Shown here one piece after another: positions 46,867-55,729 of a stretch of 64,000 bases of DNA. The DNA lies in contig CAVPIA010000008.1 in assembly GCA_963704875.1 (NCBI GenBank), positions 434,001-498,000 on the forward strand. Direction: 5' to 3'. The notes below the pieces were generated by a model, which saw only the letters and a list, made by a program, of their open reading frames with translations, was not told the origin of the DNA and ran no database searches. The stretch's first letter is position 1. Each line of letters begins with the position of its first letter. The position numbers were made by a program, and so were the translations under genes. The DNA comes from CAMYOC01 sp963704875 (GTDB lineage: Bacteria > Pseudomonadota > Gammaproteobacteria > Steroidobacterales > XN24).

Positions 46867-47226
46867 ATGATCACAGGAAGCTGTCATTGCGGCCAGGTGA
46901 GTTTTTCCATTTCCGAGTCGCCGGAGAAGCTGGTCAACTGCAATTGCTCCATCTGTCGTCGTATCGGCGGGCTGTGGGGACATGTGCCGATAGAGAGCGT
47001 CACCATCTCGGCAGACCCTGATTCGACAATCCGATATATTCAGGGTGACAAAACTCTTGCGATCCATACCTGCAGCAGATGCGGTTGCACCACGCACTGG
47101 GAGAACCTTCAGCCGGAAAAGTCCGGTCACATGGCGGTCAACTTCCGCATGTGCACGGCCGACGACATAGCCAGATTCCGGGTGAGAAAATTTGATGGCG
47201 CAGACACCTGGAAATTTATTGATTGA
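46867..47226 (+). CDS. GFA/CENP-V domain zinc protein (first copy)
   Basis: A 119-residue GFA-family protein (named for glutathione-dependent formaldehyde activation, a function now doubted for most members). Zinc cysteines: GSCHCGQVSF, CNCSICRR, and CSRCGC. ATG at 46867 with AGGAGG six bases before. Function unknown; not clearly linked to the operon upstream, 173 bases away. Confidence 0.85.
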   Translation: MITGSCHCGQVSFSISESPEKLVNCNCSICRRIGGLWGHVPIESVTISADPDSTIRYIQGDKTLAIHTCSRCGCTTHWENLQPEKSGHMAVNFRMCTADDIARFRVRKFDGADTWKFID

Positions 47227-47370
47227 TAGACGGATCCGCCGGCAATAGAGCAGACGATCTTCTCCGCTACCTCTAAACCCAGGCATGGTGGCAGATGCGG
47301 AAAGCGGCCATGACCGGTTTTTTCGCAGCTGTGCAATCTTGAGCAGCAAATATCTTGAGCAGTAAGCGCC

Positions 47371-47793
47371 TTGAACGGTAAGAGAACTTCATCAAAGGTG
47401 CCATCCGTAATGGGCTGGCTGTGCATCGCGGCGGGCATCTATCCGCTGGCCATTGCCGTCGGGCTTGTGCCTGCAGACTCAAGTGCTGTGCATGCCCCAA
47501 TGTGGGTAGTCTTCCTGAGCGGCCTGGTGTTTATTGTCGGCGGCGCGATGATGCTGGTCGGGATGGAATCCCGGGCGAATGACCTGCTCGCATGTTTGCT
47601 ATTGCTGACCATGGGCAGTATCGGCGCCTGGGTCGCGATTCGGGGCCCGGCGGACGGATTTTCAGGCGGTATCCCGTTCCTGCCCCGGTCAATGAATACT
47701 TTCGTCGCCCGGGGGTTGTTTGGTCTGGGCGCGGCCGTGTGTTTGCTTTTGTCCGCTTATGCCGCGCGCAGCTTATTCAGCCCTCGAAGCTGA
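47371..47793 (+). CDS. Small four-helix membrane protein, unknown
   Basis: A 140-residue protein with about four hydrophobic helices (near VMGWLCIAAGIYPLAIAVG, WVVFLSGLVFIVGGAMMLVG, LLACLLLLTMGSIGAW and GLFGLGAAVCLLLSAYAA). No family was recognised. It needs a TTG start at 47371; a GTG/ATG lower down (M14) would cut the first charged residues. Followed on the same strand by SnoaL and cupin genes. Confidence 0.6.
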   Translation: MNGKRTSSKVPSVMGWLCIAAGIYPLAIAVGLVPADSSAVHAPMWVVFLSGLVFIVGGAMMLVGMESRANDLLACLLLLTMGSIGAWVAIRGPADGFSGGIPFLPRSMNTFVARGLFGLGAAVCLLLSAYAARSLFSPRS

Positions 47794-47834
47794 GCGCTTG
47801 TCCGGACAGACGGACATTAATGGAGAAAAGGATC

Positions 47835-48236
47835 ATGGCAACTCACCTTGATGAATTTGCCACACGTTACGCCGAGGCCTGGTCTAGCCAGAATCCACAA
47901 AGCGTGGCTTCCTTCTTCAACGGACAGGCGACGCTGCGCGTCAACGATGACCCGCCTGCCGTGGGCAGGACCGCCATCGCGGAAGTCGCAAGAGGGTTTA
48001 TGACCGCGTTTCCGGATATGGTGGTTACGCTGGACAGGCTGGTCGAGAAATCGCAGGGCGTCGAGTTTCACTGGACCCTTACAGGCACCAACACAGGACC
48101 CGGCGGCACTGGGCGGCCGGTCCGGATCAGCGGTCATGAACTTTGGCAGATGGACAGCAGTGGCCTCATCTCCAGTTCGACAGGCCAGTTTGATGCGCTG
48201 GACTATCAGCGACAACTTGCGGGCGAGCAGTCGTGA
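47835..48236 (+). CDS. SnoaL-like (NTF2-fold) protein
   Basis: A 133-residue SnoaL/ester-cyclase-type protein: FATRYAEAWSSQNPQSVASFF at the start, FMTAFPDMVVTLDRL in the middle, WTLTGTNTGPGGTGRPVRISGHELWQ toward the end. Such folds act as isomerases, cyclases or small-ligand binders; substrate unknown. ATG at 47835 with AAAGGA close upstream; ATG at 47820 would add five residues. Confidence 0.8.
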   Translation: MATHLDEFATRYAEAWSSQNPQSVASFFNGQATLRVNDDPPAVGRTAIAEVARGFMTAFPDMVVTLDRLVEKSQGVEFHWTLTGTNTGPGGTGRPVRISGHELWQMDSSGLISSSTGQFDALDYQRQLAGEQS

Positions 48237-48297
48237 ACCGGGCAAAGCCATCTCGCAGTCTCTGACTGCGATCTGTTTCCAGACATGATGTGACTCA

Positions 48298-48648
48298 ATG
48301 AAGACCTCAATCAGCGAACTACTAAAGAAGATGCCGGGCGCCCGGTCAGCGCAATGGCCGGATGGCGAACCCTACGCGGTCGGTTTTTCTCATGGCAGCA
48401 TGTCGCTGGGCTTTTACGCCCCGGTTGGAGCAGATCCGCAACAACCGCACCAGCAGGATGAACTCTATATCGTGCAGACCGGTCACGGCACGATTTTCAT
48501 CGGCGATCAGCGAACAGCGTTTTCGCCTGGCGATGCCTTTTTTGTCCCGGCCGGTGTGGAGCACCGCTTCGAGGACTTTTCAGACGACTTCCACACCTGG
48601 GTTGTGTTTTGGGGCCCCGCGGGCGGGGAAACGGAATCCGGATCATGA
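48298..48648 (+). CDS. Cupin-domain protein (first of tandem pair)
   Basis: A 116-residue single-domain cupin. Metal-site motif 1 reads PHQQDELYIVQTGHGTIFIG and motif 2 GDAFFVPAGVEHRFEDF, with the three histidines and glutamate in place. Likely a small metal-dependent enzyme or ligand sensor. Its stop overlaps the ATG of the second cupin (ATGA). Confidence 0.82.
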   Translation: MKTSISELLKKMPGARSAQWPDGEPYAVGFSHGSMSLGFYAPVGADPQQPHQQDELYIVQTGHGTIFIGDQRTAFSPGDAFFVPAGVEHRFEDFSDDFHTWVVFWGPAGGETESGS

Positions 48649-49010
48649 AGTACTCGGGCACTAACCTGGAAAAGAAGTTTGATCTCTTCTCGGAACACTG
48701 GCGTCCCAGGATCATCGGCGAACTCAATGACTACCAGATAAAGCTGGCAAAGATCCAGGGGGAGTTCGTCTGGCACAAGCACGACGACACCGATGAGCTG
48801 TTTGTATGTGTCGAAGGTGAATTACAGATCGAATTCCGCGACGGCTCGGTGACGCTGAGGACCGGTGAGTTGTATGTCGTACCCAGAGGCGTGGAACACA
48901 AACCCAGCGCCCGCGAGGAATGTCGGATCATGCTGATTGAACCCAAAGGGGTCGTAAACACCGGTGACGTGGGCGGCGAGCTGACTGCGCCCGGTGATCA
49001 ATGGATATAA
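48645..49010 (+). CDS. Cupin-domain protein (second of tandem pair)
   Basis: A 121-residue cupin with WHKHDDTDELFVCVEGELQI and ELYVVPRGVEHKPSA. It belongs to the compact cupins annotated as mannose-6-phosphate-isomerase-like, though nothing here supports that reaction. Coupled to the first cupin by ATGA overlap; a permease gene begins 4 bases after its stop, so the module may act on a transported compound. Confidence 0.82.
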   Translation: MKYSGTNLEKKFDLFSEHWRPRIIGELNDYQIKLAKIQGEFVWHKHDDTDELFVCVEGELQIEFRDGSVTLRTGELYVVPRGVEHKPSAREECRIMLIEPKGVVNTGDVGGELTAPGDQWI

Positions 49011-49014
49011 AGCG

Positions 49015-50355
49015 ATGACCTCAGTCAAGAACAGCGGCCTGGGAACGCTCTCTACGCTTTCTATCGGCATTGGCGGCATGGTGGGGGGTGGCATATTCGC
49101 AGTCACCGGACTCACCATCCATGTCACCAGGGGCGGCGCGCCGCTGGCCTTCCTGATCGCAGGCATAGTGGCTCTGTTAACCAGCTACTCGTATCTGAAG
49201 CTGACGCTGCGTTACCCCGGCGAAGGTGGCACGGTTGTGTTCATCAACCGTGCGTTCGGAACCGGGATCATCACCGGTGCGGCAAATATCCTGTTGCTGT
49301 TGAGTTATGTCGTACTGGTCGCGGTCTACGCCTATGCGTTTGGCAGCTACGGCGCCAGCTTCTTCCCGGAAGCGGAGAGAGAGTTCTGGCGTCACGTGCT
49401 GATGAGCGGCGTGATTGTCTTTTTGCTGCTGATGAATGTGTTTGCCACGCGGCTGATCATCCGCTCGGAGAACCTGTTCAACATCGTAAAATTGATCCTC
49501 CTTGCGGGTTTTATCGGCGCGGGTCTGCTCGCACCCATGGACCTGGCCTGGACTGAACCGGACAACATGGTCACCCCGCTCGGCCTGATCTCAGGCGCGA
49601 TGCTGATCTTCCTGAATTATGAGGGCTTTGAGCTGATCGCCAACGCATCCGGCGACATCGATAAACCAGAGCGGACGCTGCCAATCGCCTATATCGGCGG
49701 GGTCTGCATAGTGATTGCTCTCTATGTGTTGATCGTCGTGGTAGTGCTCGGGCACCTGAGTTTTGCCGAGGTGGAAAAGGTCAGCGACTTCGCACTGTCG
49801 GCGGCCGCGCGCAGCTTTATGGGGAACGCGGGTTTCATCGCAATCGCTATCGCCGCACTGCTGGCAACGACGTCAGCGATCAACGCAACGTTCTACGGTA
49901 CCGGCAAGCTGGCCTATATCATAGCCAAGACCGGTCAATTGCCCAGGACGCTTGGGCGGACCTACCGTGGCGAGCACATCGACGGCACCTTGATAACCGC
50001 AGTGATCGCCTTGCTGGTTGCAAACTTTATACCACTTGATGCGATAGCGACCATGGGTAGCGCCGGCTTTCTGCTGCTGTTTATGCTGGTCAATATCGCC
50101 AATGTGCGTCTGTCCAGCGAGACCCGGAGTCGTGCCTGGCTGTCAGCGCTGGCGGCGCTTAGCACCGGTGTCGCGCTTTTGGTGTTATGCGTGGAAGTGG
50201 ATGAGAACCCGGCGACGCGCAATCATTTGTGGATCCTCGCGGGGATGATTGTCGCGTCTCTGGTGATCGAAGTCGTCTATCGTCGGGTCAGCGGTCGCGA
50301 CATGGATCTGGCAGTCTTGACCGGACGCGCTGATCCCGAGACGCCGTCGCAGTGA
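49015..50355 (+). CDS. APC-superfamily amino-acid permease
   Basis: A 446-residue transporter with about 12 helices, amino acid-polyamine-organocation superfamily. Helix 1 has the broken-helix motif GIGGMVGGGIFAVTG; helix 6 contains MLIFLNYEGFELIANA. Substrate not predictable. The ATG at 49015 follows the second cupin by 4 bases; an in-frame ATG at 48994 would overlap it. Confidence 0.87.
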   Translation: MTSVKNSGLGTLSTLSIGIGGMVGGGIFAVTGLTIHVTRGGAPLAFLIAGIVALLTSYSYLKLTLRYPGEGGTVVFINRAFGTGIITGAANILLLLSYVVLVAVYAYAFGSYGASFFPEAEREFWRHVLMSGVIVFLLLMNVFATRLIIRSENLFNIVKLILLAGFIGAGLLAPMDLAWTEPDNMVTPLGLISGAMLIFLNYEGFELIANASGDIDKPERTLPIAYIGGVCIVIALYVLIVVVVLGHLSFAEVEKVSDFALSAAARSFMGNAGFIAIAIAALLATTSAINATFYGTGKLAYIIAKTGQLPRTLGRTYRGEHIDGTLITAVIALLVANFIPLDAIATMGSAGFLLLFMLVNIANVRLSSETRSRAWLSALAALSTGVALLVLCVEVDENPATRNHLWILAGMIVASLVIEVVYRRVSGRDMDLAVLTGRADPETPSQ

Positions 50356-50507
50356 ATTGCGGTGCATTGGACTGCCATGCAATTGAACACGCAGTAACAA
50401 AGGCAACGGCCGCTGCGTACCGGCGTCGGCCGCAGCGCGCGATTGCCCGGGTAACTGAGGCGGTGCTGAATATGAGTCATGTCCCGGACCGGGAGGGAGA
50501 ACAGAGC

Positions 50508-51515
50508 ATGAATGGAGTCTTGATAAGAGTGCTTAAGCGTTGTGTCATTGTCCCGCTGTTTCTGACCGTGTTGTATATGGGTACCGCTGCCGCCGAGGAT
50601 ATTCCAGACAGTGCCGACCATCCGATCATCTCCCGATACCCGGGATCTGTAATCCAGTGGTACACGGTCGATAACTACCGTGAGTATCTGGTCCCGGTTG
50701 GGCCGGTGAGCGGGTACCGACAGATAGAAGAGTTGATCGAGACAGAGGGTCGGGTAACCCGCATCTACTACACGCTGGACAACAGCCCGCGCAGCGAAAG
50801 CGAAGTATTGAAGAACTACCGCGAGGCGCTGCTGGAGGCCGGATTCGAGATTCTCGCCGACGGCTTTGAACCCGCAGGTTCGCGCAGCGTCGGCGTAGGC
50901 AGCAGAAAATGGCGTGAGGTTCTGTTTATGAGTAACCCCTGGGAGGGGCATGGCCCGGTCAGCGAAATGACGCGTGGCTCCGCAACTTCAGGCGGTGGTG
51001 GCAGCGTCGTCGCACGCAAGCTTCGTGCCGCCGGTACCGCCTATGTGATTGCGACCGTATATCGCTTCAGCGAAGACCGGATCGGCGCAATGGTCGATGT
51101 GATCGAGGTGGAGGAAGCGGAAACCGGTCTGATCGTGGTCGATGCAGAAGCTATCGGGGCCGGGATTGAAGAACACGGCCGCGTGGTTCTGGACGGGATC
51201 TACTTCGACTTTGACAAAGCCACGCTAAAGCCGGAGTCGAAAGCAGCGCTGGATCAGATTGCGATTTTCCTTCGTGCCCAGCCCGGGATGGATTTCTACG
51301 TAGTAGGTCATACCGACGCAAGTGGCGCGTTTTCCTACAACCAGAACCTCTCAGCAGCGCGGGCCCGAGCGGTGGTCGAAGCCCTGGTCAAGGATGCCGG
51401 CATCCAAAGCGATCGCCTCGAGCCTCACGGGGTTGGACCACTGGCACCGGTGTTCTCAAACTCATCGGATGCGGGCAGTGAGAAGAACCGGCGAGTAGAA
51501 CTGGTCGAGCGATAG
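50508..51515 (+). CDS. DUF4892-OmpA-domain envelope protein
   Basis: A 335-residue secreted protein: signal peptide ending TAAAED, an N-terminal domain starting DIPDSADHPIISRYPGSVI typical of DUF4892 proteins, a glycine-rich linker (SATSGGGGSVVA), and a C-terminal OmpA-like peptidoglycan-binding domain (about 220-335: IYFDFDKATLKPESKAALD, VGHTDASGAFSYNQNLSAARA, SEKNRRVELVE). ATG at 50508 with GGGAGGGAG upstream. Probably outer-membrane or periplasmic, tethering the wall. Confidence 0.85.
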   Translation: MNGVLIRVLKRCVIVPLFLTVLYMGTAAAEDIPDSADHPIISRYPGSVIQWYTVDNYREYLVPVGPVSGYRQIEELIETEGRVTRIYYTLDNSPRSESEVLKNYREALLEAGFEILADGFEPAGSRSVGVGSRKWREVLFMSNPWEGHGPVSEMTRGSATSGGGGSVVARKLRAAGTAYVIATVYRFSEDRIGAMVDVIEVEEAETGLIVVDAEAIGAGIEEHGRVVLDGIYFDFDKATLKPESKAALDQIAIFLRAQPGMDFYVVGHTDASGAFSYNQNLSAARARAVVEALVKDAGIQSDRLEPHGVGPLAPVFSNSSDAGSEKNRRVELVER

Positions 51516-51554
51516 CAGCGAACCGGTGCCCGGGCGTCTGCGCGCCGGGCCCGG

Positions 51555-52043
51555 ATGGAGTCGGGTAATCCCTTCGGAATCGGAGTGTATTGGGCACTTA
51601 TGTCAGGGCAAGGTGAATTGTTTTGGTGGCGGTGGCTGCTTGTAGTCACATCTGGTGTCATGCTGTTCGGACTGAGCATGGTGGTCGCGCCTGATCTGAC
51701 GCGCCAGTTCTTTGGCCTGCTGGTATTTTCCTCCGCAACTGGCCTGGATACGTTTGGCGGCCCGGCGAACGATTACATCATGCTGCTGCATGCGGTCCTT
51801 GGATCCGTTATGTTCGGCTGGGGCGTGGCACTGCTTTTCGTGTTGCTGGGTCCGTTCCGTACCGGTGGATTCCATGGCTGGTTGACGCTGTGCGTGTCGC
51901 TGGCGGCCTGGTTTGTCCCGGACACCGCCTATTCTCTTTGGTCAGGATTCTGGCAAAACGCGATGTTGAACGGCGTTTTTGCAATTCTGTTTGCGATCCC
52001 GTTGGCGGCGACCTACCGGTCCAGCCGGAGACACCACGACTGA
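51555..52043 (+). CDS. Small membrane protein, unknown
   Basis: A 162-residue protein with four predicted helices (WLLVVTSGVMLFGLSMVV, YIMLLHAVLGSVMFGWGVALLF, WLTLCVSLAAWFVP, AMLNGVFAILFAIPLAATY). No family recognised. Start uncertain: ATG at 51555, or ATG at 51600 (MSGQGELFWW), which begins just before the first helix. A DksA-like gene follows after 12 bases. Confidence 0.6.
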   Translation: MESGNPFGIGVYWALMSGQGELFWWRWLLVVTSGVMLFGLSMVVAPDLTRQFFGLLVFSSATGLDTFGGPANDYIMLLHAVLGSVMFGWGVALLFVLLGPFRTGGFHGWLTLCVSLAAWFVPDTAYSLWSGFWQNAMLNGVFAILFAIPLAATYRSSRRHHD

Positions 52044-52055
52044 GGGCTTCAGAGG

Positions 52056-52394
52056 ATGGACGACGCGACCATCGAGGCGTTCCGCCAGCAGCTTGTCGCA
52101 CAACAGCTGGCGCTTCAGACCCAGGAACAGGAACACAACACAGATAGCGGGCCTGTAGAGCTTGATCAGGCCCGGGTAGGCCGCTTGTCCCGCATGGACG
52201 CAATGCAGGGTCAGCAAATGGCGCTGCAGGCATCCCGCCGACGGCAGGCCCAGCTGGCGAACATTGCTGGCGCGCTGCGCCGCATCGAATCGAATTCCTT
52301 CGGAGATTGTTTTATCTGCGGCGAGGAGATCGATCAGCGGCGGCTGGCGATAGACCCGACAAGCACGCGCTGTCTTGGCTGCACTGAAGTATGA
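52056..52394 (+). CDS. DksA/TraR-family zinc-finger protein
   Basis: A 112-residue protein with a helical coiled-coil N-terminus (FRQQLVAQQLALQTQEQE) and a C-terminal C4 zinc finger CFIC-x17-CLGC. Shorter than DksA (151), like the TraR/YbiI-type members that bind the RNA polymerase secondary channel. Regulatory effect unknown; the coiled-coil tip residues (DSGPVELDQARVGRL) resemble the DxxDxA region only loosely. Confidence 0.8.
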   Translation: MDDATIEAFRQQLVAQQLALQTQEQEHNTDSGPVELDQARVGRLSRMDAMQGQQMALQASRRRQAQLANIAGALRRIESNSFGDCFICGEEIDQRRLAIDPTSTRCLGCTEV

Positions 52395-52448
52395 GCGCAT
52401 GCGGTACTCTGGAGTGCCGGAAAATAGCGCCGAGGCGCTAGCGCAAGC

Positions 52449-52931
52449 ATGATCAGCCAGACGGGGTCGCTGATGCCACAGACCGGATATGAGCCGGATA
52501 TGAGCAAGAAACCACAAGCAGATGAAGCGCAAAGAACCGATCTTGAATCGGTCGCCCGGCAGTGGATTTCGCTGTGGTGCGCACCGGTGGACTGGGATCT
52601 GTTCGAGCGACTGCATGCCGACGATTTCGAGGATTGCTCGTCGGCGGGCAGGCCGACCAGCAAGCAAGGATTCGCGCAAGGCATCGCCGAGTTCGTTCAT
52701 GCGTTCCCCGATCTGAGAACCCGCGTTGATGATCTGGTCATCGATACTGCCGCCAAACGCGTAGCGGTACGCTGGTCGGCAAGCGGCATCAATCTGTCCC
52801 GCTATCTGGGCACAGGGCCCACCCGGAGGCTCACCCGCATCACGGGTATTGAAATTATCGAGATCCGTCGTGGCAGGATCATGCGCCGCTGGGGCGAGTG
52901 GGATATCAGTGCGCACACCGGCCATGTCTGA
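52449..52931 (+). CDS. SnoaL-like/ester-cyclase family protein
   Basis: A 160-residue NTF2-fold protein: ARQWISLWCAPVDWDLFERLHADDFED, then FVHAFPDLRTRVDDL and GIEIIEIRRGRIMRRWGEWD. Probably a small isomerase/hydrolase-like protein of unknown substrate. The start could be ATG at 52449, 52473 or 52500; conservation seems to begin after the last (MSKKPQADEAQ). Confidence 0.72.
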   Translation: MISQTGSLMPQTGYEPDMSKKPQADEAQRTDLESVARQWISLWCAPVDWDLFERLHADDFEDCSSAGRPTSKQGFAQGIAEFVHAFPDLRTRVDDLVIDTAAKRVAVRWSASGINLSRYLGTGPTRRLTRITGIEIIEIRRGRIMRRWGEWDISAHTGHV

Positions 52932-52999
52932 GCGTTTGACCGGCGACCACCCGCCCTGGCGCGCTCGCACCCGCGAGCGGTGGCACAACAGGTCGTGAC

Positions 53000-53473
53000 A
53001 TGATAATCGTCCGCGACGCCGTACAAGCCGATGCAGACACGCTGTGGTCGATCCGGACCCGCGCGATCGCTCAGGTGTGCGCCCCCGTCTACAGCGCCGA
53101 GGTGATCGGGAAGTGGCTGGCGGTGCCGATGCCTGTCTGCTGGGGCCAGATGCTTGTCGAAAAGCAGGCAATTGTCGCGACGCTGGAACGGCAAGCGGCT
53201 GGTTTTGGCATTTTGGATATCAAGGCACAGACAATCGAAGCCGTGTTTGCCTCCCCTGAACACGCCGGCAACGGCATTGGACGTCAATTGATGGCTGGAC
53301 TTGAAGCGCTGGCCGCACGGAGCGGACTGACCCGTCTTCAGCTTTCGTCGTCCCTCAATGCGGTGAACTTCTATACCAGGGCAGGCTACCAGACTGACAG
53401 CAAGACACGTTTCTCCCACCCGGCCGGATTTGCGCTCGATTGCCATCTGATGTCAAAACAACTGGTGGGCTGA
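53000..53473 (+). CDS. GNAT-family N-acetyltransferase
   Basis: A 157-residue acetyltransferase: IIVRDAVQADADTLWSIR at the start, and the acetyl-CoA loop HAGNGIGRQLMAGLEALA near residue 90 (R/Q-x-x-G-x-G/A pattern), followed by SSLNAVNFYTRAGY. Substrate unknown. Confidence 0.82.
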   Translation: MIIVRDAVQADADTLWSIRTRAIAQVCAPVYSAEVIGKWLAVPMPVCWGQMLVEKQAIVATLERQAAGFGILDIKAQTIEAVFASPEHAGNGIGRQLMAGLEALAARSGLTRLQLSSSLNAVNFYTRAGYQTDSKTRFSHPAGFALDCHLMSKQLVG

Positions 53474-53509
53474 TTCTGTGCTGCCCGCATATGCCGACGA
53501 CCCGCGCGC

Positions 53510-54166
53510 ATGAGGACCATGGTCGCCAGGCAGAAGCGGCTGAATCGCGCGGCGCTAGACAGAGCCGTAGCAGCGCTGGCGCAACGTGATGCAGATCTTG
53601 CTGCGATTGCTGCGGAATTTGGCCCGCCCCCGCTGTGGAAGCGCGCGCAGGGATTCCATACCCTGATTCACATTATCCTCGAGCAGCAGGTTTCGCTCGC
53701 ATCGGCCCGGGCCGCGTTCGAGCGACTCGAGTCGCTGGTCCAGACCGTGACGCCAGAAAACTTTCTGGCGTTGAGTGACGCACAGTTGCGAGCGACGGGT
53801 TTCAGCCGCCAGAAATCTGCGTACGGTCGCGAGCTTGCCAACTCGATCATTGACGGCCGCCTGAATCTTGAATCACTGGATGCGCTTTCTGACCACGACG
53901 CCAGGCACGCATTAACCCGGGTCAGGGGAATCGGGCCATGGACTGCCAATATCTACCTGCTGATGGCATTGGGGCGGCAGGATGTGTGGCCGAGCGGAGA
54001 TCTCGCGCTGGAGATCGCGATGCAGCAGATCAAAGGGCTGAAAAAAAGACCCGCGCCCGCCGAAGCCAGCCAGATTAGCGAGCAATGGCGACCCTGGAGG
54101 GCGGTAGCCGCCAGGATGCTGTGGCAGTTCTATCTGCAAAGACCGGCGAAGCGGCCTGACGACTAA
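53510..54166 (+). CDS. DNA-3-methyladenine glycosylase II-type (AlkA-like)
   Basis: A 218-residue HhH-GPD glycosylase that removes alkylated bases. Helix-hairpin-helix VRGIGPWTANIYL near residue 143, then the catalytic aspartate in WPSGDLALE. It lacks the N-terminal TATA-like domain of E. coli AlkA (282 residues), as do the compact MAG-type members. ATG at 53510; the second in-frame ATG (53519) is also possible. Confidence 0.86.
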   Translation: MRTMVARQKRLNRAALDRAVAALAQRDADLAAIAAEFGPPPLWKRAQGFHTLIHIILEQQVSLASARAAFERLESLVQTVTPENFLALSDAQLRATGFSRQKSAYGRELANSIIDGRLNLESLDALSDHDARHALTRVRGIGPWTANIYLLMALGRQDVWPSGDLALEIAMQQIKGLKKRPAPAEASQISEQWRPWRAVAARMLWQFYLQRPAKRPDD

Positions 54167-54288
54167 GCCGCGGCTGCAAATCCCGCAGATATGGGTGTGT
54201 GGCTCTGACATCTGTGCGAAGATCGCGCTCCAATCCATGCGCCCGTCGCTGCGAGTCATCTCCCGACCGACAAGAAGAGCCGACCGAT

Positions 54289-54744
54289 GTGAAGATATGG
54301 GTAGACGCCGACGCATGCCCGGTGGTGATCCGGGAGATACTGTTCCGGGCGGCAGACCGCAGACAGGTTGAATTGACCCTGGTGGCGAATCAGGCGGTGC
54401 GCATGCCCGCCTCCCGGTTTATCAGAATGCTGCAGGTGCCGGCCGGATTTGATGTGGCCGACAATGAAATCGTCAAACGCCTGAACGCCGGTGATCTGGT
54501 CATTACCAGTGATATCCCGCTGGCGGCGGAAGTGATCGCCAAGGGTGGTCACGCACTAAACCCTCGCGGCGAGATGTATTCAGCAGATACGATTGGGGCG
54601 ATTCTCAACATGCGGGATTTTATGGATACTATGCGTGCCAGCGGGATCAACACAGGTGGCCCGCCGGCGCTGAATCAGCGCGACCGGCAGGCGTTTGCGA
54701 ATCATCTGGATCGATTTCTGACCAGGCACCTCGCCGAAGATTGA
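54289..54744 (+). CDS. YaiI/YqxD family protein (UPF0178)
   Basis: A 151-residue protein with a PIN/NYN-like fold: KIWVDADACPVVIREIL at the start, DVADNEIVKRLNAGDLVITSDIPLAAEVI, GEMYSADTIGAIL and GGPPALNQRDRQAF. GTG start at 54289 gives the family N-terminus; an earlier in-frame start would add 30 unrelated residues. Function unknown; nuclease-like acidic residues are conserved. Confidence 0.9.
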   Translation: MKIWVDADACPVVIREILFRAADRRQVELTLVANQAVRMPASRFIRMLQVPAGFDVADNEIVKRLNAGDLVITSDIPLAAEVIAKGGHALNPRGEMYSADTIGAILNMRDFMDTMRASGINTGGPPALNQRDRQAFANHLDRFLTRHLAED

Positions 54745-54794
54745 TCACGCATCAGGCACACTGATTTCTTTCAACTACTAAACAAGGTTCTGAT

Positions 54795-55085
54795 ATGGCG
54801 GAGAAACCCGAAGAGCTCAGCTTATATGCGATGGCTGACCAGTTTATCGATGTGGCCAATCGCCTGATTGGCGAAGGCGGCCAGGATCTCAGTCGGGTCA
54901 GCGCCGCAATCCGGTTTGCCGCCGCGCGATTCAATGCACATGAAGCCGCGCATCAGGCGCAGGATGTCGCCGCGGACAAAGACAACGCAGTCAGCTGGTT
55001 TACCTATCAATATCAAAAAATGTTCGTCGAGAATATCGATGAGCACATCCAGCTGGCGGAAAAGCTGGGTAAACCTGACGCCTGA
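54795..55085 (+). CDS. DUF3144 protein
   Basis: A 96-residue soluble helical protein. The stretch FIDVANRLIGEGGQDLSRVSAAIRFAAARFNAHEA (given as positions 17-51) and the tail YQYQKMFVENIDEHI are the DUF3144 signature. Function unknown. Confidence 0.85.
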   Translation: MAEKPEELSLYAMADQFIDVANRLIGEGGQDLSRVSAAIRFAAARFNAHEAAHQAQDVAADKDNAVSWFTYQYQKMFVENIDEHIQLAEKLGKPDA

Positions 55086-55188
55086 CAGGCCGTTTTGCCG
55101 TCTCGCCTGTCCGGCCGGCACACCATTGTCTGGCGACCAGTGTGTTGAACCACGACCGGTGAATCCGGTCGTCCCCGGGGAGAAAGAG

Positions 55189-55587
55189 ATGTCTATTGTC
55201 GGTGGCTGTCTTTGCGGCGAGGTCCGCTACGAAGTCTCTGCTCCGCTAAAAAATGCGCGCGCGTGCCACTGCTCTCGCTGCCGCAAGGCCTTTAGTTCGG
55301 CATCCTCCGCCTACGCGGAAGTGACCCCGGGCACGTTTCGCTGGACCCGGGGCGAACATCAGATCACCCGGTATGCAACACATCCCCCCTGGGGCCTGGC
55401 GTTTTGTCGCCATTGCGGATCGACCCTGGCCGGGCTGTGGCAAAAAGACGTCCACGGCATCACTCTGGGCAGCGTCGACGGGGATCCGGGTATCGAAATC
55501 TCGATGCACATCTTTGTTGATTCAAAAGCGCCATGGGACCACATTGGCGGGGATGCGCCGCATTATGCAGAACACCCCTCTTCCTGA
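55189..55587 (+). CDS. GFA/CENP-V domain zinc protein (second copy)
   Basis: A 132-residue GFA-family protein. Zinc cysteines: GGCLCGEVRYEV, CHCSRCRKAF and FCRHCGSTLAG. ATG at 55189 with GAAAGAG before it. Distinct from the copy at 46.9 kb (little identity outside the cysteine motifs). Function unknown. Confidence 0.86.
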   Translation: MSIVGGCLCGEVRYEVSAPLKNARACHCSRCRKAFSSASSAYAEVTPGTFRWTRGEHQITRYATHPPWGLAFCRHCGSTLAGLWQKDVHGITLGSVDGDPGIEISMHIFVDSKAPWDHIGGDAPHYAEHPSS

Positions 55588-55729
55588 ATTTGCGAGTGCG
55601 ACAAAGCCCGCAGCGTGTTCATGGCTTCGCCAGGAACCGGCTTATCGAAACAGACGACGGTCTCGAATTCAAAAGGCGAGACCCTGATGGCTGGATCCAA
55701 CCTGGTATTCAAAAAATCTGGGTGACGCC

